DNA from: Thermothielavioides terrestris NRRL 8126
Taxonomy: Eukaryota; Ascomycota; Sordariomycetes; Sordariales; Chaetomiaceae
Reading direction: 5' to 3'
Assembly (NCBI RefSeq): GCF_000226115.1
Contig: NC_016458.1
Location: forward strand, 3,224,001-3,288,000
DNA length: 64,000 bases
Shown here in pieces: positions 33,699-43,061 of the stretch. The notes beneath the pieces are model-generated. The model did not search any database and was not told where the DNA came from. It saw only the letters and a list, made by a program, of their open reading frames with translations. Made by a program: the position numbers and the translations under genes. Position 1 is the stretch's first letter. Each line of letters begins with the position of its first letter.

Positions 33699-34095
33699 CT
33701 AGCGTTACGAGATCGTGAGCGAATGATGCAAAGCAGCACAGCTCGATTTGGTTCGTGCGACCCTCAGTTTGCACAAGGATGGCGTCTGAGCGAAATGGCA
33801 GTTGATGGTCGTAATCTGCGCGGAATCTACACTAGGGGATTGCTGGGCTGGTGAAAACGGACACCGATCAGACAACGCTGGACTGGACGAATTTGATTCG
33901 CCTGTATCTACCTAGGTAGTCAATCCCAAGCAACCCTCACTCGAAGTTGCTCTCTTCCCGCATGAGGACGCAGGAGACTGTACGTTGGCAAGAATGCACG
34001 ATAGTCATCTTCCGGACACGCGGTGCAAGCGACATCCTTGGACGCAAGCAGCTGTCGCGGGTGATTCGCCACTATCAATGGAGCACTCGTAATCA

Positions 34096-34142
34096 GGGTC
34101 TAGGCCCCTGTAAGGTGAAGGGTCTAGGCCCTGGAAGGTGAG
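34096..34142. repeat. Imperfect tandem repeat, two units
   Basis: Two adjacent units of 24 and 23 bp share GGGTCTAGGCCC and end in AAGGTGA. They lie in non-coding DNA downstream of PRP31. Confidence 0.8.
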
Positions 34143-36396
34143 GGGAAAGGGACCCCCTAGCCCCGCACCTGCCATCGGCTCCCATGGCATTCTTGCAAAT
34201 TCCCATGTCTCACTTGGGGGAGCTGACGCCATGGCGCTAAAACGTGCGCGCCAGGACCCCAGGACCGCATGTACCGACTTGGTCCCTTCCATGTATCCCC
34301 CTCAGAAGGGCCTCTTCCGACCCTTTCCTCCGCCACCCGACTCTTTGCTTCTCCTCCTGCCCATGGACCCTTGGGTTTCGGCCCAAGCAGATATCTCAGC
34401 GCACTTACCTTACTCAAGCTAAAGCTTTTCTTTCCCCCAAATCTGCTAGCACGCTTTTTGTTATCTCTTGCGGATCGTTACCCAATTGGTTATGTACCTA
34501 GGCGTGCGCCCTGTGAGAGTGAGAAGGCGGAGAGCCACGAGTGAGCGATTGGCCGAGTCTCACGCTACCGTGTAGGGTCAGAGAGCCGGTAGGAGGGGAA
34601 GGCCGCGTCCGTCTTGGGTCATTTTCACCTTTCAAAATATGGGTGTGTTGCCGTTTGTAGGCGCGGTGGGCTGGAATTGGTTGTGGGGCCAGCGCATTTG
34701 TGGCCGGCCGGGTTTTGCCGGATGGGATTGTTGTGTTGTTGTCTGATGTAGATGCCAATGTCGGGTGTCGCAAACACGATGCGAGAAGGGCCCTCGTTGT
34801 CAGGTTAACCGTGGTTGAGGGGATGTGCTTCGTCCCGGCTGGTGCGCTTCTCTGACGCCGCCGCCGTCAGCGAGGGTGTTGCGGCCATCAGCCGACTTCG
34901 GTCGAATCTCCATCGTCTTCTTCAAGCCATGGCCTGTGTTGCCGAAGTGCAGAATCTCGCGCGTCGCTGGCTGTAAACGAGAGCATCGCGGGGATGGGAA
35001 ACGATGCTGGTGTGTTTTCACGGAACTGCGGCAACGGACCCGCCCGCCGATCGATCACGCAGTCTTAACACCGGCAGCAACAACAACAGCGAAGCCTCGG
35101 GTTCATCCCCTGCGGCGGGCATCGCCTAACGACGTTAGGATGAGTTACCAGTCTGCCGCGATTCTCAAGTTTGAGCGGTTGATCAACACGAGATCCGCTT
35201 TGCGCTTACCCAGACAACTCATCTTGGACGATAATCCGGTTCCCGCAGACTACGCCGGAAACACCCGTTCGAAGACGGGTTTCCAGATGGATATCCGTAT
35301 ATACTGCGGGAGACCCTAAGCAGAAAGGAGAGCACTCCGGGAAGATGAGAAAGGGGCGGCCTATCGCCAACTCTCTCACGTTCCATGAGCTTCCACGCGG
35401 ACCGCATGCATCGCGCGAGACCCGGACCTTTCACTCCGGCTAGCTGCTTTATCCCTCTCTGCAGCAGCGAGCCGGGATTCGCATCCCTGGATTGCTGCGC
35501 TCTCTTAGCGCTGTCCCGTTGTGCTGTTTTTGATGTCATCAGAGCGAGGAGCTTCGGATCCATTGGACAATGTTCGACAGCACCCCATGCCCTCCCTGTC
35601 TTGCCCCTCACAAGGCTCCATCGATTCCTGCATCACTACGGATACTCCCCCGACCCCTGGCCTTCCACCCCACGCTCGACGAAGGCGTCGGAATCAGGGA
35701 CTCGCAAATTGCCAGCCCCCCCGGCGAACAGCAAAGCGGAGGTGGGGCATGCATGCAGGGCGCTTCGACGAGAGCCCATCAAATTCTCGATTGCCGTGCA
35801 AAGGCTCGATCCCGACTGCCATGTCCAGGATTAACGTGCCGCTTGGATGCCTTTATGGGGCAGGAGCTCGCTCCATTCCCCAGCCCTTGACACCCGACTA
35901 CACAGTAAGTCACGGGCAAGGTACCTTACACTCGTCGATGAAACAGCACTCGAGAGAACCTCGTCGAAGCAACCCACTGTTGGCGCGAGCATGATGGCAA
36001 GAGCGGGCCCTCGCTCTTGTGCAGACAACGTCCATGTGTTGCCGACTGCAGCAAACAAGCCGGACCCTCTGCTTCTCGCTGCTGTCTTGCCCTCTACCGA
36101 GGCGCTCTGTCAGGTGATCTTGATGCATCTACCTTCAGTACAAATACTATAGTGTATGGTAACCCAACCCGACGCTTGACCCTTGTTAGGTACCTACCTA
36201 CCAGGTACGTAGTATTGGTGGATGCTGGCCGCAAGAGGTGTCTTCTGTTGGTTGCGCCCTTGAAGTGTTGCTGGTGTTGGCGGTTGGCAATCGTCACGAA
36301 CCCCCGGTCTGCCGGACTGCGCTATACCTCTGTAAACGGAGTGAGTAGGGTGAGTATGTCGTCCAAATGCTGACTGCGACGCGCCTCACGTCGAAG

Positions 36397-36746
36397 CTAT
36401 TGCATGTAGCTCTGTTTTTCTTGTAAAACGTCTCTCCAGAGAGTCTTAACGCCACTTCTCACACCTACATACATAAATGTCCAAAGGATGGGAACTATCA
36501 CAGCAGCAAATCCGTACAACAGTGTCCGGAATACTCCGCTGGATAGCGCACACCGGAGTGAGTCCGAGAGAGTGGAGATGTCAGCTTGGCCAGTGTTTGT
36601 GATAGGCTGGGGCTCCTCTGTATGCATTTTGTGCATCCGTGCATCTCGGTAATCGGTAAAACGACGGGGGGAAGCGACCCGCTTTTGCATCTTGAACAAC
36701 ATCTCACAGCCGCGGTGCTCGAGCGTGCGTATGGCGACGTCGACAT
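36397..36746 (-). CDS. Possible small single-pass membrane protein (uncertain)
   Basis: A minus-strand frame ending at 36397 encodes a hydrophobic segment, TLLYGFAAVIVPILWTFMYV, flanked by basic residues, consistent with one transmembrane helix. Two models are possible. The frame can be read from an in-frame ATG (36702, 36690 or 36636). Alternatively it is spliced: exon 36746-36708 (MSTSPYARSSTAA), a 92-nt intron with a GTGAGA donor, and exon 36615-36397, giving 85 residues. I do not recognise the protein. It is divergent from the Ino4-like gene. Only the hydrophobic segment and the workable splice sites support it, so it may be a chance frame. Confidence 0.25.
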
Positions 36747-37103
36747 GCCTCAGATTCCCTAACGGCTCTCTCAACAACGGCGGGGGGCCTATCGTCCGGC
36801 CAGTATCTGAGCATTTGAAAGCAGCATCATGTCGTCACAGAATGTAGGCGACGCGTTCTGCAGCAGAGTCTTCCGTCACATGCGAACAAATTTTGGTGCT
36901 GCAGCGGCGGCTGACGTTACCGTTCTGCAGCCCCCGGCGACAACTCCGTGGACAGACATATATATAACCCAGCGCTTGCCGTCGGTGATTTCCTGCTCGG
37001 TTGGGTAATCATCTTCTATGCTTTCCCCTCGACAAGCCTCAAAATTGGATTGCTTGTACCCAAGCGTCTGGGATATTCGGTTTCGCCTGTCAACACTGTC
37101 AAC

Positions 37104-37753
37104 ATGTCTTCCGGCTCAACATCTGGCCACGCATTTCCTGGCGCTGCGCCTGCCGGTACGCCTTCCGGCACACCAGCCGGCGTTATGACTTCTGAAACAA
37201 TGGCTGGCAATGCGGCTTCCATCACACCAAGCACTTCCGCCAGCGCGAACCAGTCCGACCGGTCGAATGACCAGACACCGCCGTCTGGGCCAGCAACAGT
37301 GGGACAGAGGACTCGTCTGACGCCAGAGCAGAGAAAGGACAACCACGTCGCATCAGGTAGGCCACGGCTGTTCAAGTTGCGCTCACGCTGGCTACTTCCC
37401 GGCTGTTGACTGATGCGTGCGAGCAGAGCAAAAACGGCGGATGGCCATCCGGCAGTCGTTTGAACGGATTTGCGAGCTTGTGCCCGGCATGGCCGGCCAG
37501 GCTCGCTCCGAAGGTCCCGTACTCGAAGCGACGGTCATGCATGTCAAGAGGCTGTTGCTGGAGCGGCGGGAGATGATCCGCGCGCTCGAGGCGAACGGCG
37601 TACCCGTGGAAGATAAGCTGAAGGCGTAAGTAGGAGCCCTTCCCCGCGCATGTGATAGGTGCGTGTTATTCACGTTACTCTAGGCCTTTGGAAGCTCTAC
37701 CAGAGGGCTGCCTTGACAACCTGGAGAATGAAGACCCGAATCCGGAGAACTAG
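37104..37753 (+). CDS. Small bHLH transcription factor, Ino4-like
   Basis: Three exons (37104-37356, 37427-37625, 37684-37753) give 173 residues. The N-terminal half is Ser/Ala/Gly/Thr-rich. The DNA-binding domain is split by intron 1: RLTPEQRKDNHVAS joins EQKRRMAIRQSFERICELVP. The basic region His-x3-Glu-x3-Arg pattern expected for E-box recognition is present. Helix 2 (GPVLEATVMHVKRLLLERRE) is followed by a short acidic tail (CLDNLENEDPNPEN). Small single-domain bHLH proteins of this sort include yeast Ino4, partner of Ino2 at phospholipid-gene promoters. Orthology is likely but rests on size and domain pattern only. The introns are 70 and 58 nt with GTAGGC and GTAAGT donors. The ATG at 37104 is chosen; an open frame extends upstream to a GTG, but it looks like promoter and leader. 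Confidence 0.88.
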
Positions 37754-38447
37754 GATCTGTTGGACACGATGAGCCTTTGATCACCCGGGAATTGGGAGCA
37801 TGAAGGGCTATTGGATATAACCCTGTTCCGTGAGGTGGATTGGACTTCTGATCTTTGATTCTTTTCTGCTTTCCTGTTTGGCTCTCCTCTGCCTTAAACT
37901 TGTCAAAGAGGACGTCAGGGCTCTCTGTAGCCATCTAACCCATCTGGACCTTCCCCAGACACTTGTACGGGATACGTTTTTACTGCATCAAATTGACGCG
38001 CTCCCTACCAAATCCAGTACCTACCTGACCTACCTACGTACCTCGGTACCTTCCAGGTTGGTACACTACTATACTGGAGGTAAAGCACCCAGGCGCCCCA
38101 GATTATTCAAGCACAGGAACTATCTCAGGAAACTATTTCCGTACTGTTTGTGTAAATAACCTAACAAACGCCTGGACCCTGCAGCCGGCAAAACCGGCTC
38201 CCCTTGTTCTCTGGCTCGTCTGGCTCGTGTGGAGAAGCAATTGCTGACACCCCTGCATGCCACTGACGTCACGCTCACGGATATCAATCACTCCTTCCGC
38301 CCCGAGAGGCTCCCGTTCACAGACAGGCGGTGCGTTGAGGTCTGACGAAGGGACAGAGATGAATACCACGCGATATTCAGGGTAGGTGTCAGTCAAACTT
38401 CAGATACGGTGTGTGCACCAGAGGATCAGTTTGGATGGTAAGACTGT

Positions 38448-38489
38448 GAGTTCTTCGCTGGTGGGGTCTCAGTGCAGCTTGGAAACTGA
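38448..38489. repeat. Imperfect tandem-repeat unit 1 flanking the element
   Basis: This 42-bp unit, starting GAGTTCTTCGCTGGTGGGGT and ending GGAAACTGA, resembles 38970-39007. Without the inserted element and one target copy the two units would be adjacent. Confidence 0.8.
38481..38489. repeat. Target-site duplication, left copy (9 bp)
   Basis: GGAAACTGA, identical to 38961-38969, directly abuts the left inverted repeat. Confidence 0.88.
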
Positions 38490-38536
38490 CGACCCCATTA
38501 AAAAGACCACACACTTTCATTAGAAGGACCACACAG
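38490..38536 (+). repeat. Left terminal inverted repeat (47 bp)
   Basis: Exact reverse complement of 38914-38960. Confidence 0.93.
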
Positions 38537-38913
38537 CCTGCAGTGGTCTGTGCGCCACCCACCAAATCTTGCCGCGACCATCACCACGCGGCCAAGCTAA
38601 CATGTCGCTACAAAAATTGCAGAGGGAAGGCATTTGCAAAGGCGAAAACCAGCCTACATGCTCATCAAAGTCGCTGGCCATGGCATAGGATGACGACAAA
38701 CACGAGCGCTATAACGGGGGTTCCGCCAACTGCCGTGCTGTAAGCGGAACGCACCGTTGGCGGTACGCGCTGCCTGTCACCTTTGCAGGAGTGTATGCCA
38801 ATTGCTGATAAACTCCTTATCGATAGATGAAGGTCATGTGACTAGTCATCAATCTTGGCCGCTTGGTGATTGGCCGAGGCAACATTTTTGTGGGGGCGCA
38901 CGGACCCCATTAC

Positions 38914-38960
38914 CTGTGTGGTCCTTCTAATGAAAGTGTGTGGTCTTTTTAATGGGGTCG
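38914..38960 (-). repeat. Right terminal inverted repeat (47 bp)
   Basis: Exact reverse complement of 38490-38536. The outer base pair C/G is included; the next bases already belong to the target duplication. Confidence 0.93.
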
Positions 38961-38969
38961 GGAAACTGA
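38961..38969. repeat. Target-site duplication, right copy (9 bp)
   Basis: GGAAACTGA, identical to 38481-38489, directly abuts the right inverted repeat. Confidence 0.88.
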
Positions 38970-39007
38970 GAGTTCTTCGTTGGTGGGGTCGCGATGGGCT
39001 TGGAAAC
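38970..39007. repeat. Imperfect tandem-repeat unit 2 flanking the element
   Basis: Starts GAGTTCTTCGTTGGTGGGGT and ends CTTGGAAAC. It is a diverged copy of 38448-38489. Confidence 0.78.
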
Positions 39008-40468
39008 GCCACTTGCACTCCGCAGACGAATCATGCGATTTTTGGCTCAGCTCACCTCCTGCAGGGCCGATAACGTTGCAGCGGACAGGTTAGTTAGTTT
39101 ACACAGTAGGTAAGCTGGGAAGTGACCCCGGACAGCCCGACCCAGGCAGTCGCAACTACCAGAGCTAGCTGTGCTTTCCATATGTACATCAGGTAAACAA
39201 GGTAGTGTCGGGTACGGCACATGCACTAGCGTGGCTCTGAGTGCGGCTCTGAGTGCGACTCTGATCAGCATGCTCTTCTGGGAACCCGGAGGAGACGGGC
39301 AGAAGCTGATCCTCGTAGCGGAACCCGGGAGGCGACAACTCCTCGGGGGGAAAGGGCAGGTGCACAATCACAGGCCACGATCAACATCCTCACATGCAGA
39401 GAATGCAAACTACATGGAGGTGGTAGATTACCGGCCTGTGACCGGGAAACATCAGTGCGAAGGCAGGGAACAAAAATGCAGCGCCAAGTCCTGTGTTCGT
39501 CATAGTGAGGAAAGCACAAGCTTTACACTGCATGCACAGCTGCAATCAAATTTTGCCTGCAAACCTGGAATCAGCTGAGGGTCCTTCTTTTGCAGCGAAT
39601 TTCGTCATCGGATCAATTCCCTTGAGTGCTGGGTTACCAGGTCCGTCTGGAAGGGGGAGGGCCAAGGAAGGGGCCAAGACACAGCAAGGACAACCTCGCA
39701 GCTGCCAACTCTCGTGGGCCTCTGCAATGCATCTTGCTGTCTTCCAGGTTCCATGGCAACAGGTGCCGCTTTACTTTGTAGAAGCGGCATCCGACGCGAG
39801 CGGGAGAGTGTCGCGGGAGAAAGGCTCCGCTCAAGACAGGCAGGCCCAGAATACCTTAAGGTACCTGTACCTTTCTGGCCTCAGCTCATTGCCGTGGCCG
39901 TCCCCGCTCAAGCTCAGGTACCTACCTCGTATGTTGTGTTGATGCGGTGCCGAGAGCGACGGAATTCAGGTGGTCCCTCCTCCTCGGTACCTGCCAAGGT
40001 AGTGCATGTACCCGGGAGTGACTTCAGTGGGGCAGGGCTGCAACGATCAGTTGAGTGAGGACAGGGATCAGCGAGTCAGCCATAGTGTACTCCGTAGTGT
40101 AAACGCACACCCACCCCCCCCCTTCCCTGCCCCGCTTCTCTTCGTGTCTCTCTCCCTGTCCCGAGAGCCCCATGCATGCTGCAACGATTGTGTGCAATTG
40201 TGACCGCATTGGAAAAAGAAGGCGAGCGCCTTGAGGACGGCCCCCATGCGCCTTGCGCTGCGATCCCGTATCCCTGTGATCGAAAACTGATGTACGGAAG
40301 TACTATGTACTGATGACCTTAAAAGGCAGGTTGGGGGTGCTGCTCAGGGTTCTTTCCAACTTCGCTCTGGTTCTGCCTCTTGCCTGATCCCGATCTCTCC
40401 TCGAGGCAAGAGTAGCTAATAACCTATCCCCTCTTTCTCCTGCCGTCTTTCTTTGGGCGTCCACTCGG

Positions 40469-40513
40469 ATGCAAACGTTGCACCGGGCGCTCACTCAGCC
40501 GGGTGCGTCCTGA
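40469..40513 (+). other. Possible upstream ORF in the flbC-type leader
   Basis: ATG at 40469 opens a 14-codon frame (MQTLHRALTQPGAS, then TGA) about 190 bp before the main start codon. It is only relevant if the transcript begins upstream of it, which the sequence does not show. Confidence 0.3.
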
Positions 40514-40699
40514 CGGTCAGCACACCTTCGCAGCTGTGCTGTTGTATACCCTCCTACATCGTCGCCGTCCGTTCCGAGGCGTTAGCTACCCCCTTTCATA
40601 AAGCTATTCCGCTCTTCCCTATCTTCTCGACAGACCCTAGAAAGCCATTCCGAGCCATTCTCTACCTAGCATACTACTCCACCGAGCTCCAAGCTCAGG

Positions 40700-41599
40700 A
40701 TGAAGCCTGCACGCGATGCGCGGGGCCGCCGGATCTCGCTCCTAAACGATGACGACGGCGACTTGGGCAGCCTCGCTACGGCGGCGTCCCATCCCTTACC
40801 CCCGCTGACGGCATCGACGCCGAACACTCCGCAGCTGCTCCGGGCGGACTCGTACGGTTACCAAAGTAGCACCGAGCCCCTGTCCCCCATGACGCCTCTC
40901 AGCGAGTCGGCGGCGCGCTTTGCTCCCGCCGTGGCCGACTCCCACTCCGTCTTTGGCGAGTACGGCGCGGATGCCGCCCCCTACGGCGGCGCGAAGCGGA
41001 GGCCCAGCGTGTACAGCGACGGCCGGCCCACCTCGTACGAGAACGACGCCGTCAGCACGGCGGCCGCCACCGAGAAACGCCCGAAGCGGTACCCCTGCCG
41101 CTTCCGGGACAGTCTCGGCTGCACCGGCGAGTTCTCCACGTCGGGCCACGCCTCGCGCCACGCCAAGATTCACACCCAAGAGAAGAGCGTGCCGTGCTCG
41201 TTCCCCGGCTGCCCCCGGAAGTTCACCCGCAACGACAACATGAAGCAGCACCTGGCCACCCACAACAAGGACAAGCCCCGCTCCTCCGCGTCCCGCCGAG
41301 CCTCGGCCGGCACCCAGCCGTCACAGCAGCCCCACCAGCAGCCGCAGCAGCAGCCGAAGCGAGACGACGAGCCGTCCCCCAAGCGCCCGAGCCGCAAGCG
41401 GTCGGCCGCGGAAGCGGCGGCGGAGGAGCGCCAGCTCGAGCTCAGCCTGCCCATCCACAGCCGGTCCATCCTCGGCCGGCCCGGCTCCGAGCCCCCGGGC
41501 GTCAGCGGGCTCGACGTGCTGGTGATGGCGGCCGCCCAGCAGGAGAAGGAGGAGGGGAGATCAGCTCGCTTGGCGACGCGCACCCGGCCTTTTCAATGA
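40700..41599 (+). CDS. flbC: C2H2 zinc-finger transcription factor, FlbC type
   Basis: Intronless, 299 residues. Two adjacent C2H2 fingers lie in the middle. Finger 1 is C133-x7-C141...H154-x3-H158 (YPCRFRDSLGCTGEFSTSGH, then ASRHAKIH). Finger 2 is C166-x4-C171...H184-x3-H188 (VPCSFPGCPRKFTRNDNMKQ, then HLATH). The long Cys-Cys spacing in finger 1, the TSGHASRHAKIHT linker and the NDNMKQHLATHNKDK end match Aspergillus FlbC, a regulator of conidiation, as I remember that family. The N-terminal third is Ser/Thr/Pro-rich. After the fingers come a Gln/Pro-rich tract (SQQPHQQPQQQPK) and a basic stretch (KRPSRKRS) that may be a nuclear signal. FlbC acts upstream of the conidiation regulator brlA in Aspergillus; many Sordariomycetes lack brlA, so the downstream role here is open. 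Confidence 0.85.
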   Translation: MKPARDARGRRISLLNDDDGDLGSLATAASHPLPPLTASTPNTPQLLRADSYGYQSSTEPLSPMTPLSESAARFAPAVADSHSVFGEYGADAAPYGGAKRRPSVYSDGRPTSYENDAVSTAAATEKRPKRYPCRFRDSLGCTGEFSTSGHASRHAKIHTQEKSVPCSFPGCPRKFTRNDNMKQHLATHNKDKPRSSASRRASAGTQPSQQPHQQPQQQPKRDDEPSPKRPSRKRSAAEAAAEERQLELSLPIHSRSILGRPGSEPPGVSGLDVLVMAAAQQEKEEGRSARLATRTRPFQ

Positions 41600-42683
41600 G
41601 ACCAACCTCCAAGGTGCTTGGACCCTTTTTTTTCCCTCCCCTCTCTTTTCCTCTCTCTCCCTTCTTTGCTGGCGGCTCTTGGTCCAGAGGGATTCGAACT
41701 TTTTGGCGTGTGGTTTTGGTGGCATGAGTCTTTCCTCGCGCACATGCTTGGTGGGTAAGAAAAGCAGCGGCAAATGGGGTGTCTTACGTCATGGTCATGT
41801 CTGAAGGTCACAGGTGCACGACTTGGCGCCCGGAGTTGGTTCTGTAAGAGAGGCTCATTGGCAATAGGGGTCAGCATATCCAGGGGTGATGGGGCGTTAT
41901 CTGCAATGGGTTGTTATATGCTTACTGGATTATCTCTTAATTACTATTCCTTTTTTCTCCCCCGGTGGGTGGTGGCGTTGATGAACTAGGGAGCGACTGG
42001 GCGTTACTTGCTGGCAGCGGAAGTTCTTTGCCGTATCTTGTCTCTCTGTTTTGGTTTACTTCTTATTCTTCTCCCGAGAAACACTACTGTAATCTCTTCT
42101 TTGATTTGGTTGCGACTTCGGTATCCAGGGAGGCCTGTGTACCGTCTCAGCGCATTAAGGAGATGCTCGCAGGAGGGGAGCGGACGCTTGGGCAATGACG
42201 GAAAAGGGGAATGCGGACGATACGGACCGCGGCGATCAATTGCAAAGGAGAGGCAGGGAGGGCTCTGCAAGCTCGTCTCTCGCTTTATCCGTCGCTGGGG
42301 ATGAATATACGGGGTCGGTTTCGCCCTGGAGAACTCTGGGGGCAAAGATCGAGTAAATCTCGAACTAGCCCGAGTCTCGCGTGGCCCATTGCTGGGAGGA
42401 CACCTGTGATAGTTAACAGAGCAACAAAAGACACATACTTGGCGCAAAACAGGGACAGCGGAGATGAAGAGACATTAATTACACCGTAGTGAATCAGCGA
42501 CAACCACCTTACAGGTACAGCCAAATATGCATGATTGGGGTATTTCGTAGCCCGGACGTCCATGCTCTTCTCCAAATCATTCAGTCGAAGTTCGCTAGCC
42601 TCGCAATCATCGTCTCATTTTGTCATTGAATGGCAGTCCCCCTCGTCATCCCGTCCTCCCGGGCCATAATCACCATCTCTCAA
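41600..42683. other. Intergenic, convergent 3' ends
   Basis: 1.1 kb between the flbC-type gene (+) and acetate kinase (-), presumed 3' UTRs. A tRNA-B-box-like GATTCGAAC at 41690 was checked on the minus strand and lacks pairing arms. No gene is supported. Confidence 0.55.
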
Positions 42684-43020
42684 TCACACCCCCCAAAGCT
42701 CCTCATCCTCGGCACACATCCTCGCCATCTCGAACTGCTCGTCCGTCCGGCAGACCAGCACCCGCGGGGTGACCCCCTCCCTGCCGACGTCCTGCACGAC
42801 CCACCCTTCCCCGTCCGCGGCCCCGACCTCGTTATTCGCCCGCTCGTCGAGGGCGAAGCCGAGGCAGGCGGCCTGCTCGACCACGGCGGCGCGCAGCCGG
42901 GCGCTCTTCTCGCCTATGCCGCCGGCGAACACGAGCGCGTCGACCCGGCCGCGCAGCGAGACGAAGTAGGAGCCGACGAAGCCGCACACGCGGTCGACGA
43001 AGAGGTCGAAGGCCAGGCGC

Positions 43021-43061
<41 letters not shown>

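Larger units (their letters stand above)
33699..37103. other. Intergenic region between PRP31 and the Ino4-like gene
   Basis: 3.4 kb with no firmly supported gene. It contains a two-copy tandem repeat at 34096-34142, a possible small membrane-protein ORF on the minus strand (36397-36746, listed separately) and the GGTACC/ACCTACC-rich stretch near 36185-36210. Other frames, including 34825-35319, start at non-ATG codons or lack any domain. Confidence 0.5.
38490..38960. mobile_element. Non-autonomous inverted-repeat element (MITE), Mutator-like by target-site size
   Basis: The 471-bp element is bounded by perfect 47-bp terminal inverted repeats (38490-38536 and 38914-38960; outer end CGACCCCATTAAAAAGACCA). 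It is flanked by a perfect 9-bp direct repeat GGAAACTGA (38481-38489 and 38961-38969). Perfect long repeats plus a perfect duplication indicate a recent, intact insertion. A 9-bp duplication is typical of Mutator-like elements; hAT elements make 8 bp and Tc1/mariner make TA. The interior (377 bp) has no ORF of useful length, so it must have been moved in trans. The decamer GACCCCATTA from the end recurs in direct orientation at 38903-38912, just inside the right repeat. No second copy is in this window. Confidence 0.88.
37754..40699. other. Intergenic region containing the inserted element
   Basis: 2.9 kb between the Ino4-like gene and the flbC-type gene. It holds the 471-bp inverted-repeat element (38490-38960), the tandem repeat it interrupts, a 10-12-bp triple repeat (39231-39264, CTCTGAGTGCG pattern), several GGTACC/ACCTACC motifs (38010-38060, 39860-39925) and, at its end, the flbC leader. 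No protein gene is supported. Confidence 0.6.

Noticed and set aside
34825..35319. 164-codon ORF downstream of PRP31
   Set aside because: Non-ATG start, basic random-looking composition and no domain.
38537..38913. A transposase inside the inverted-repeat element
   Set aside because: The 377-bp interior has no frame longer than about 65 codons and no DDE-type motif.
41670..41710. B-box-like GATTCGAAC suggesting a minus-strand tRNA
   Set aside because: The flanking bases cannot form a T-arm stem and no A box or acceptor stem pairing is found.
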